Source: CAWJHE01 sp964614855
Lineage (GTDB): Bacteria; Chloroflexota; Anaerolineae; Anaerolineales; UBA4823
Assembly: GCA_964614855.1 (NCBI GenBank)
Contig: CAZTMX010000198.1
Coordinates: 1 to 5,394, forward strand
Reading direction: 5' to 3'
Length of the DNA stretch: 5,394 nucleotides
Positions 1 through 5,394 of the stretch are shown here, one piece after another. The translations under genes were made by a program, and so were the position numbers. Below the pieces are notes generated by a model. It saw nothing but the letters and a program-made list of their open reading frames with translations, was not told where the DNA came from and made no database searches. The number at the start of each line of letters is the position of its first letter. Within the stretch, counting starts at the first letter, position 1.

Positions 1-3
1 AAA

Positions 4-849
4 GTGTTTGGCAAGCGCATCCGCCTGTTCCGCCCGCGCAGTATCTGGATCCGCAAGGTGGTGCAGTGGTTCTTCTTTATCCTGATCGCCTTGATCGCGG
101 TCAACCACTACCTTTCAGAAAATGGCGGCGGCATCCCGCTGGTGGCAAACGCCAGCCTGCATGCAGTCTGCCCTTTCGGTGGGGTGGTGTCCATCTACCA
201 GTTCTTCACGGTTGGCAGCTTTGTGCAAAAGATCCACCAAAGCTCCTTTGTTCTGATGATCACCGTCTTTTTGCTGGCGGTCCTGTTTGGGCCTGCGTTT
301 TGCGGCTGGATTTGCCCGTTGGGCACCATCCAGGAGTTTGTGAGCAAATTCGGTCGCAAGGTTTTCAAGCGGCGTTTCAACCATTTCGTCCCGGTCAAAC
401 TGGACAGGTGGCTGCGCTACCTGCGCTACGGCGTGCTGGCCTGGGTGCTGTATATGACCGCCGTGACCGGCAAACTGATCTTTGCCGAGTACGATCCGTA
501 TTTCTCCCTGTTCAACTTTTGGAACGGGGAGGCGACGGTTGCCGGGTTGGCCATCCTAGGTATCACCCTGGGTCTGTCCTTTTTTGTCGAGCGCCCGTGG
601 TGCAAATATGCCTGTCCATACGGCGCGCTGCTGGGGATCAGCAACCTGTTCAGCGTCTTCAAAATCCGACGCAATTGCGACACCTGCAAAGCGGACGGCG
701 CCTGCTCCATCCTTTGCCCGATGAACATCCCGGTGGACAGTCTGACCGTGGTGCGCGATCACCAGTGCATCTCCTGCCTGGAATGCACCTCAGAAGCCGT
801 ATGCCCGGTGAAGGACACCGTATCGTTTTCCACAAGGGGGGCAAAATGA
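4..849 (+). CDS. NapH/CcoG/YccM-like membrane 4Fe-4S ferredoxin protein (5' end possibly outside window)
   Basis: Polytopic membrane iron-sulfur protein that probably moves electrons between the quinone pool or a cytoplasmic donor and an envelope partner. Using the GTG at 4 it has 281 residues. Hydrophobic segments lie near residues 19-35, 82-100, 141-158 and 175-194. Family motifs visible are CPFGG (56-60), CGWICPLG (100-107, a CX3CP motif) and CKYACPYGAL (200-209, a second CX3CP). The C-terminus holds two ferredoxin-like clusters: C225, C228, C234, C238-P and C255, C258, C261, C267-P. This is the layout of the NapH/CcoG/YccM group (Fer4_5 plus Fer4). No FMN-binding domain of NosR/RnfG type is present. 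The frame is still open at base 1 and no ribosome binding site can be seen, so the true start may be upstream. The stop overlaps the next ATG (ATGA). The family assignment is firm; the partner and exact reaction are not known. Confidence 0.88.
   Translation: MFGKRIRLFRPRSIWIRKVVQWFFFILIALIAVNHYLSENGGGIPLVANASLHAVCPFGGVVSIYQFFTVGSFVQKIHQSSFVLMITVFLLAVLFGPAFCGWICPLGTIQEFVSKFGRKVFKRRFNHFVPVKLDRWLRYLRYGVLAWVLYMTAVTGKLIFAEYDPYFSLFNFWNGEATVAGLAILGITLGLSFFVERPWCKYACPYGALLGISNLFSVFKIRRNCDTCKADGACSILCPMNIPVDSLTVVRDHQCISCLECTSEAVCPVKDTVSFSTRGAK
834..841 (+). promoter_or_regulatory. Ribosome binding site for the 15-codon mini-ORF
   Basis: A purine run AAGGGGGG ends 4 bases before the ATG at 846. It lies inside the last codons of the ferredoxin gene. 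The G-run is an imperfect Shine-Dalgarno sequence, but its position suggests that the mini-ORF start is a real initiation or reinitiation site. Confidence 0.4.
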
Positions 850-893
850 GTAAACAAAAAATCCAACGCCCTCTAATGCGAGGTGCAAAATGA
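846..893 (+). CDS. 15-residue mini-ORF overlapping both neighbouring genes
   Basis: Short reading frame MSKQKIQRPLMRGAK. It starts with ATG inside the ATGA that ends the upstream ferredoxin gene, and its own TGA sits inside the ATGA that starts the next gene. A plausible ribosome binding site precedes it. The peptide is basic and lacks a membrane segment or known motif. Its last codons (RGAK, stop) repeat the last codons of the upstream protein (also RGAK, stop), and the DNA around both stops shares GCAAAATGA. It could be a coupling peptide that carries ribosomes from one gene to the next, the remnant of a small gene after internal deletion, or a product of local duplication of the gene junction. 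No function can be assigned, and translation is unproven. Confidence 0.35.
   Translation: MSKQKIQRPLMRGAK
880..883 (+). promoter_or_regulatory. Ribosome binding site that sets the start at 890
   Basis: GAGG lies 6 bases before the ATG at 890, within the context GCGAGGTGCAAAATG. It supports 890 as the start of the repeat-domain protein. The ATG at 876 is in the mini-ORF frame and cannot serve this gene. Confidence 0.5.
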
Positions 894-1651
894 CCCTGAA
901 ATCAAAGACCCTGGCGGCTTTGTTGGTCGCCCTGATGTTCGGCTCGATTTTCTTTTCCAGTGCCATGGGCTGGTGGCAGACCAAAGGTAGGAAGAATGCT
1001 GCGGTTTTTTCCGGCGGCGCTTTCGCAGGTCGAACCAACCCGGCGGATATCCGAGGCTCTTATACCTTTGGCGATGTAGAAAGAAATTTTGGCGTGCCGG
1101 CTGCTTTATTGGCACAGGCTTTTGGGATCGAAACCAACAGCCCGGCGGATTTCCAGGTAAAAACCCTGGAGGCGATGTACGCCGGCAGCCCGCTGGAAAT
1201 TGGTACATCCTCCGTGCGTCTGTTTGTGGCGTTTTATCAGGGGCTGCCCTTCGACCTGGCTGAAGAAATCTACCTGCCTGAACCGGCAGCTCAGATTCTG
1301 CGCGAGCGCGACCTGAACAGCGCCCAGGAAGCCTACCTGGAAACGCATGTCATTGCAGCCGAACCGGCAGCTGTTTCATCCATCGAGCCAGACACGACAG
1401 AACAAGACGATACCGAAGCGCTTGCGGGCGAATGCGAGCAGCCCACCACCAACGAGCGCCTGATCAAAGGCAAGACATCTTTTTCAGACCTGCTGGTTTG
1501 GGGGCTTTCCAAGGAAACTATTGAAACAGTCATGGGTGTTTCGATGCCGGAAAATGCTTGCCAGGTGATCAAAGATTTCTGCAGCGTAAACGGGCTCGAA
1601 TACGGCCCTATCCGCCAGGCGCTGCAAGCCGAGTTGGATGCGCTGAAATAA
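890..1651 (+). CDS. Exported or membrane-anchored two-repeat accessory protein of the ferredoxin module
   Basis: A 253-residue protein with a basic N-terminus and hydrophobic stretch at about 7-25, which is a signal peptide (possible cleavage after SSA25) or a membrane anchor. The rest is soluble and probably outside the cytoplasm. It holds two diverged copies of a small domain. Copy A starts IRGSYTFGDV at residue 54 and runs to about 124. Copy B starts IKGKTSFSDL at 192 and runs to about 245. In each, the GxT/S-F start is followed by a helix, a GI/GV turn and a second helix with a GL(P/E) motif. Copy A carries about 20 extra residues in the middle. An acidic, low-complexity linker (about 155-188) joins the copies. 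From memory, similar RG-x-T repeats occur beside or fused to NapH/YccM-like ferredoxins in anaerobes, which fits the chained gene order here. There is no CXXCH haem motif and no ferredoxin motif; the cysteines (182, 224, 231) are not in a cluster pattern. A role as periplasmic partner is inferred. Confidence 0.75.
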   Translation: MTLKSKTLAALLVALMFGSIFFSSAMGWWQTKGRKNAAVFSGGAFAGRTNPADIRGSYTFGDVERNFGVPAALLAQAFGIETNSPADFQVKTLEAMYAGSPLEIGTSSVRLFVAFYQGLPFDLAEEIYLPEPAAQILRERDLNSAQEAYLETHVIAAEPAAVSSIEPDTTEQDDTEALAGECEQPTTNERLIKGKTSFSDLLVWGLSKETIETVMGVSMPENACQVIKDFCSVNGLEYGPIRQALQAELDALK

Positions 1652-1687
1652 GCCACACGCTCCAACCGTTAAATCCCCCCAGCATGT

Positions 1688-1721
1688 AAAAAGCCGCCCA
1701 TTCCGGGCGGCCTATTTTTTT
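1688..1721. terminator. Bidirectional intrinsic terminator between convergent genes
   Basis: A perfect 7-bp stem, GCCGCCC (1693-1699) and GGGCGGC (1705-1711), encloses the 5-base loop ATTCC. On the + strand it is followed by CTA and seven T (1715-1721). On the - strand the five A at 1688-1692 become a T-run immediately after the stem. It can therefore stop transcripts of the redox module from the left and of uvrA from the right. The + strand T-run overlaps the uvrA stop codon (1720-1722). Confidence 0.9.
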
Positions 1722-4704
1722 ATCTCTCACACACATACGGTCGTAAGAACTGACCGGTGTAAGACTCATCTGTGGCGCACACCTGCTCCGGTGTGCCCTG
1801 GGCGATCAGCTCACCGCCGCGGTCGCCGCCTTCAGGCCCAAGGTCGATCAGGTGATCTGCTACTTTGATGATATCCAGGTTGTGCTCGATGATCACCACG
1901 CTGTTGCCTGCATCCACCAGCCGCTGCAGCACCTCGATCAGCTTATGCACATCAGCCGCGTGCAAACCCACCGAAGGCTCATCTAACACATACAGGGTGC
2001 GACCGGTTGCGCGCCGTGAGAGCTCCTTTGCCAGCTTCACCCGCTGCGCCTCCCCACCCGAAAGCGTGGTCGCGGGTTGCCCCAGGCGTACATAACCCAG
2101 ACCAACTTCCTGCAGGGTCTGCAGGCGGCTGGTCATAGTATTGAAGGCAGAAAACAGCTCCAGCGCATGGTCCACCGTCAAATCCAGGATTTCGGCAATA
2201 TTCAGGTCCTTGAAACGCACCTGCAAGGTCTCGCGATTAAAGCGCGACCCGTGGCACACATCGCAGGGTACATACACATCCGGCAGGAATTGCATTTCAA
2301 TACGCAGCTGCCCCTGCCCCTGGCAGGCCTCGCAGCGACCACCGTGTACATTGAAGGAGAAACGCCCTGGTTTGTACCCGCGCACTTTGCTCTCCGGCAT
2401 TTCGGAGAACAGGGTGCGGATATGGTCAAACAAACCAGTGTAGGTCGCCGGGTTGGAGCGCGGCGAGCGCCCAATGGGCGATTGGTCGATGTCGATGATC
2501 TTGTCCAGGTATTCCAGCCCTTCGATGCGGTCGTGAGCCCCGGGTTGGGTGCGGGCGCGGTTCAGCTTGTGCGCCAATTCCTTGTACAGGATATCCACCA
2601 TCAGGGTGGATTTTCCCGAACCCGAGACGCCGGTGATACACACCAGCTGCCCCAGGGGGATGCTGACATCCAGGTTCTTTAGATTGTTTTCGCGCGCCCC
2701 CACAATGCGCAGGGCTTTGCCGTTGCTCGGGCGGCGTTTATCAGGGATGGGTACGCTCAATCTGCCCGAAAGATACGCTCCGGTCAATGATTCGGGAGCT
2801 TTGAGGATATCTTCTACCATACCCTCAGCCACCACCCTGCCGCCGTGTTCACCGGCAAAGGGGCCCAGGTCCAAAATCCAATCTGCATTCAGGATGGTAT
2901 CGTTGTCATGTTCCACAACCAGGACGGTATTCCCCAGGTCGCGCAGCCCTTTGAGTGTATTTAACAGGCGGGAGTTGTCGCGCGGGTGTAATCCAATGGA
3001 CGGCTCGTCCAATACGTATAGCACACCCATCAGGCGAGAGCCGATCTGCGTCGCCAGGCGGATGCGCTGTGCTTCGCCGCCAGACAAAGAGGCGGCTGCG
3101 CGCTGCAGCGTGAGGTAATCCAACCCCACATCCACCAGGAAACCCAGGCGCGCCCGGATTTCCTTCAAAATCCGCTCGGCGATTGTCTGCTGCCGGCTGG
3201 TGAGCGGTGTCTCGGCATCCGACAAGCGCTGCACCCAGGCTAGTGTGCGCAAGACAGGCCACTGGCTGACTTCGACAATATTGAACCCATCCACCGTCAC
3301 CGCCAGGGCTTCGCTGCGCAGGCGCGCTCCACCACAGGTCTGGCAAACTTGCTCAGTCATAAATTCAGCAATACGCTCGCGCGTGTACTCCGAGCCGGTC
3401 TCATTGTAGCGGCGGTGCAGGTTGTTCACCACGCCTTCGAAAGCCATACGGAAGGTGGACTGGCGGCCGTCCTTGTTGTGGTAATGGATGGTGACCTCCT
3501 GCCCTTTGGTGCCATAAAGGATCAGGTCCATTTGTTCCTGGCTAAGTTGGCTCACCGGTGCGTCCAGGTTGATTTTGAAATGCTTTGCTGCTGCCTCCAA
3601 CGACTGCCAATAATAGCCGCCCTCTTCACGCGGGCCGCGCCACTCTGAAGCAACGATTGCGCCGTCATTCAACGAGAGGTCTTTATCAGGGATGAGCAGA
3701 TCCGGGTTGATCTCCAGCCTGCCGCCCAGCCCCTGGCAGTCCGGGCAAGCGCCGTGTGGTGTATTGAAAGAGAAAGTACGCGGCTCGATTTCCGGTAAAA
3801 CCGACCCGTGTTCAGCACAGGCCAGGTGTTCGGAGAAATGCAGATCACGGCCTTCAGATGGGTTGCCAATAAAATGCGCCTGGCTGGCAACATCTCCTGT
3901 TATCGCACCATCTTGTGTGACAGTTCTTTCTTCCGGCTCCAGGGCTGCTTGCGCAGGAGGGTTTAGCCAATGCAGGGTAATGTAACCATCGCCAAATTTT
4001 AATGCGGTCTCAATCGAATCAGTCAGGCGTGAGCGAGCGGATTGTGCTTCTTCCTCACCAGCAAAATGCTGGATCACCAGGCGGTCTACCACCGCTTCTA
4101 CAGTGTGAATTTTGTAGCGGTCCATCACGATGTCTTCGTCCAGCGAGGACACCACCCCATCTACCCTGGCGCGGACAAAACCAGCCTTACGAATTTCCTC
4201 AAGGACAGCCTGGTGTGTTCCCTTACGGCTGCGCACCAGCGGCGCAAGCACCAGCAAGCGCGCCCCATCGGGCAGTGCTTCTACCGCATCCACAATTTCC
4301 TGCGCCGACTGGCGTTGAACATCACGCCCACACACCGGGCAATGCGGGATGCCCGCGCGCGCATAAAGCAAACGCAGGTAATCGTACACTTCGGTAACCG
4401 TACCTACCGTCGATCGCGGGTTGTTTGAAGCGCCCTTTTGATCAATGGAGACTGCAGGTGACAGACCTTCAATATAATCCACATCCGGCTTATTCATCTG
4501 CCCCAGGAACTGGCGAGCGTAGGCTGAGAGCGACTCAACATAGCGCCGCTGTCCTTCGGCAAAGATCGTGTCGAACGCCAGCGAGGACTTCCCCGAACCG
4601 GAAAGACCGGTGATCACCACCAATTTATCGCGCGGTATCTCAACGGTGATATTCTTGAGGTTGTGTTCCCGCGCCCCGACAACGCGAATAATATTTTGCG
4701 ACAT
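1720..4704 (-). CDS. uvrA: UvrABC excinuclease ATPase subunit A
   Basis: DNA-damage sensor of nucleotide excision repair. In the cytoplasm a UvrA dimer scans DNA, binds UvrB and loads it at bulky lesions. The 994-residue protein has two ABC ATPase modules: Walker A GLSGSGKS (33-40) and GVSGSGKS (692-699), signature LSGGEAQ (540-546 and 881-887), Walker B VLDEPS around D566/E567 and D908/E909, and H-loop His599 and His941. The UvrB-binding region (about 130-250) is present, so this is the canonical UvrA rather than the UvrB-independent UvrA2 type. Zinc-type pairs are C122/C125, C296/H299, C320/C323, C454/C457, C791/C794 and C814/C817. It is about 50 residues longer than the E. coli protein (940), mainly from an insertion at about 250-285, before the C296 zinc module. 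The ATG at 4704 gives the standard N-terminus and has a GGAAGAAG site 6 bases upstream. The gene is complete with no frameshift, has its own likely promoter, and ends at the shared terminator. Confidence 0.98.
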   Translation of the reverse strand: MSQNIIRVVGAREHNLKNITVEIPRDKLVVITGLSGSGKSSLAFDTIFAEGQRRYVESLSAYARQFLGQMNKPDVDYIEGLSPAVSIDQKGASNNPRSTVGTVTEVYDYLRLLYARAGIPHCPVCGRDVQRQSAQEIVDAVEALPDGARLLVLAPLVRSRKGTHQAVLEEIRKAGFVRARVDGVVSSLDEDIVMDRYKIHTVEAVVDRLVIQHFAGEEEAQSARSRLTDSIETALKFGDGYITLHWLNPPAQAALEPEERTVTQDGAITGDVASQAHFIGNPSEGRDLHFSEHLACAEHGSVLPEIEPRTFSFNTPHGACPDCQGLGGRLEINPDLLIPDKDLSLNDGAIVASEWRGPREEGGYYWQSLEAAAKHFKINLDAPVSQLSQEQMDLILYGTKGQEVTIHYHNKDGRQSTFRMAFEGVVNNLHRRYNETGSEYTRERIAEFMTEQVCQTCGGARLRSEALAVTVDGFNIVEVSQWPVLRTLAWVQRLSDAETPLTSRQQTIAERILKEIRARLGFLVDVGLDYLTLQRAAASLSGGEAQRIRLATQIGSRLMGVLYVLDEPSIGLHPRDNSRLLNTLKGLRDLGNTVLVVEHDNDTILNADWILDLGPFAGEHGGRVVAEGMVEDILKAPESLTGAYLSGRLSVPIPDKRRPSNGKALRIVGARENNLKNLDVSIPLGQLVCITGVSGSGKSTLMVDILYKELAHKLNRARTQPGAHDRIEGLEYLDKIIDIDQSPIGRSPRSNPATYTGLFDHIRTLFSEMPESKVRGYKPGRFSFNVHGGRCEACQGQGQLRIEMQFLPDVYVPCDVCHGSRFNRETLQVRFKDLNIAEILDLTVDHALELFSAFNTMTSRLQTLQEVGLGYVRLGQPATTLSGGEAQRVKLAKELSRRATGRTLYVLDEPSVGLHAADVHKLIEVLQRLVDAGNSVVIIEHNLDIIKVADHLIDLGPEGGDRGGELIAQGTPEQVCATDESYTGQFLRPYVCER

Positions 4705-4710
4705 AGGGGT

Positions 4711-4718
4711 CTTCTTCC
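4711..4718 (-). promoter_or_regulatory. Ribosome binding site of uvrA
   Basis: On the - strand, GGAAGAAG lies 6 bases before the ATG at 4704. It is a moderate purine-rich Shine-Dalgarno sequence and supports the chosen start. Confidence 0.5.
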
Positions 4719-4756
4719 CAATGAATGAATTTCGATCAACAAATAGACAATCGCTA

Positions 4757-4786
4757 ATTATAGCACATCTGTTTCAAGTTTTGGAA
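4757..4786 (-). promoter_or_regulatory. Probable sigma-70-type promoter of uvrA (extended -10)
   Basis: On the - strand there is a perfect -10 hexamer TATAAT (4762-4757) preceded by TGC, giving the extended -10 form TGnTATAAT. A poor -35 candidate, TTCCAA (4786-4781), stands 18 bases upstream; a better-looking TTGAAA (4777-4772) is too close, with a 9-base spacer. The predicted transcript would start about 45 bases before the uvrA ATG. The gap is AT-rich compared with the surrounding genes. No inverted repeat of the E. coli (CTGT-N8-ACAG) or Bacillus (GAAC-N4-GTTC) LexA type was found near it. Confidence 0.65.
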
Positions 4787-4827
4787 GGGAAGCAAATTAA
4801 CAATCACCTGCAGAAGGATCGATGATG

Positions 4828-4841
4828 CTTTCTATAGAAAG
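4828..4841. repeat. 14-bp perfect palindrome across the mnhG stop codon
   Basis: CTTTCTATAGAAAG reads the same on both strands and includes the mnhG stop (TAG on the - strand, 4834-4832). It is AT-rich with no loop and no T-run beyond it, so it is not an intrinsic terminator. It may be a chance palindrome or a protein-binding site. Confidence 0.3.
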
Positions 4842-5242
4842 TCGTCTTGTTCATCCACCTGAATTTGATCGTAATCCACTGCGCTTAGCGGTGAGCTTTG
4901 TAGCTCATGGGTTGGCAGGTAATAATGCCCGCGCAACTCGTCAATCGTCGTTTTCTCCCACAACTTAACGCCGTCAAAATAGGCCGCCCTGCCAATCATG
5001 TGCGATGCAACTGGGACAGTCAGGGTGAAAAAAGCAATGATTGACAAAACTCGAACCGTGACCTCAAAATCAAAAATGTGAATTGCAGTAGCCAGTAAGA
5101 TTAATCCTACCCCGAGAGTGGCGGCTTTAGATGTGGCTGACATTCTCAAGAATAGGTCCGGCATTCTCAATAACCCCAGGCTGGCAATAAAAATTAACAG
5201 TGCGCCTGTGATCATCAAAAGGGCAACGATCCACTCTGTCAT
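4832..5242 (-). CDS. mnhG: Mrp-type Na+/H+ antiporter subunit G
   Basis: Small membrane subunit of the multisubunit cation/proton antiporter (Mrp/Mnh/Pha), which expels Na+ in exchange for protons at the cytoplasmic membrane. The 136-residue protein has three predicted membrane segments at about 4-24, 38-57 and 63-83. The family hallmark GLLRMPDLFLRMSATSKA starts at residue 23, followed by the usual second and third helices with TVPVASHMIGRAA. A long hydrophilic, acidic C-terminal tail (about 90-136, ending DEQDDFL) makes it somewhat longer than many MnhG proteins. The start at 5242 has a strong AAGGAGG site 8 bases upstream. It lies 2 bases after the mnhF stop, and G after F is the standard order in mrp operons. 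mnhG is probably the last gene of this operon, because the next gene in the same direction, uvrA, is unrelated and has its own promoter. Confidence 0.95.
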   Translation of the reverse strand: MTEWIVALLMITGALLIFIASLGLLRMPDLFLRMSATSKAATLGVGLILLATAIHIFDFEVTVRVLSIIAFFTLTVPVASHMIGRAAYFDGVKLWEKTTIDELRGHYYLPTHELQSSPLSAVDYDQIQVDEQDDFL

Positions 5243-5244
5243 TG

Positions 5245-5394
5245 CTATGACCTCCTTTCGATGTAGTAAGCAAATGCCACCGTGCTCAGGAAAGAAAGCA
5301 AGGCCAGGATAAGCGCCACATCCAGGAAAACTGCCTGGTTGTTTTGCATGGCAAAGACAGCAATGATACCAATTGCCATGGTGGTCGCCAGGTC
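5245..5394 (-). CDS. mnhF: Mrp-type Na+/H+ antiporter subunit F, C-terminal fragment
   Basis: The last 49 codons and TAG stop of a gene whose start lies beyond the right edge. Translation from 5394 reads DLATTMAIGI, then IAVFAMQNNQ, then AVFLDVALILALLSFLSTVA, ending FAYYIERRS. The D-L-x-T-T start, the FLDVALxLALLSFxxTVAFA segment and the basic end (Y-x-E-R-R) are typical of the MnhF/MrpF C-terminus. Two membrane helices are seen (about 5-17 and 22-44 of the fragment). MrpF is a small three-helix membrane subunit of the antiporter, so the first helix is missing here. The stop is 2 bases from the mnhG start, and the mnhG ribosome binding site lies inside this gene. Confidence 0.92.
   Translation of the reverse strand, partial: DLATTMAIGIIAVFAMQNNQAVFLDVALILALLSFLSTVAFAYYIERRS
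5251..5257 (-). promoter_or_regulatory. Ribosome binding site of mnhG
   Basis: AAGGAGG on the - strand is a near-perfect Shine-Dalgarno sequence, 8 bases before the mnhG ATG. It is embedded in the last codons (E-R-R-S) of mnhF, which points to translational coupling. Confidence 0.8.

Noticed and set aside
66..893. A 275-codon frame overlapping the ferredoxin gene in another + frame
   Set aside because: Its translation is rich in Arg, Gly and Pro with no domain, while the other frame carries all ferredoxin cysteines. Only its last 15 codons are considered, as the mini-ORF.
115..1665. Minus-strand frames opposite the ferredoxin and repeat-protein genes
   Set aside because: No recognisable motifs or supporting start signals; both sense genes are well supported.
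2077..2682. A 201-codon open frame on the + strand opposite uvrA, and several others of 60-190 codons across 1865-4825
   Set aside because: They lie antisense to a clearly conserved uvrA, show no family motifs and have compositions expected of mirrored codons in a GC-rich gene.
1720..4704. Idea that this could be UvrA2 or another ABC protein
   Set aside because: The UvrB-binding region and the full zinc module set are present, and the sequence follows canonical UvrA from end to end.
4772..4777. TTGAAA on the - strand as a -35 element for the uvrA promoter
   Set aside because: It is only 9 bases from the -10 hexamer, too close for a normal sigma-70 promoter. The extended -10 makes a strong -35 less necessary.
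4721..4825. A short + strand frame starting ATGAATGAATTT in the uvrA upstream gap
   Set aside because: No ribosome binding site, no homology signal, and it runs against the probable uvrA promoter. It looks like chance.

Overview
The window is bacterial chromosomal DNA with dense coding and moderately high GC. From left to right it carries a two-gene redox module on the + strand, then a convergent uvrA on the - strand, and finally the end of a multisubunit cation/proton antiporter operon, also on the - strand. No rRNA, tRNA, CRISPR array, transposase or phage gene was seen. The gene content fits an anaerobic or facultative bacterium with iron-sulfur electron transfer and Na+/H+ homeostasis. 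The style of UvrA and of the redox pair makes me think of Chloroflexota (Anaerolineae-like), but this is a weak guess from protein appearance only.

Left module (1-1651, + strand). A NapH/CcoG/YccM-like membrane ferredoxin protein has CX3CP motifs and two C-terminal 4Fe-4S clusters; its 5' end may lie outside the window. It is followed by a secreted or membrane-anchored protein with two diverged copies of a small '(I)(R/K)G-x-(T/S)-(F)' domain. A 15-codon mini-ORF lies between them and overlaps both genes by ATGA, so three reading frames are chained by start/stop overlaps. The likely reading is an envelope electron-transfer unit: the membrane protein passes electrons through its clusters and the small protein is an accessory subunit. 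Partner and substrate are unknown.

Centre (1688-4704). A hairpin with a T-run on each side serves as a bidirectional terminator between the convergent genes. Next comes a complete uvrA (994 codons) with all ABC-ATPase motifs twice, a UvrB-binding region and zinc-binding cysteines. It appears to have its own promoter, with a consensus extended -10 element in the 127-bp gap upstream. No recognisable LexA operator was seen there.

Right end (4832-5394, - strand). A complete mnhG/mrpG gene is preceded, with only 2 bp between, by the C-terminal 49 codons of mnhF/mrpF. These are the last genes of an Mrp-type Na+/H+ antiporter operon that continues beyond the window. The partial mnhF is clear from translation although it has no start in the window.
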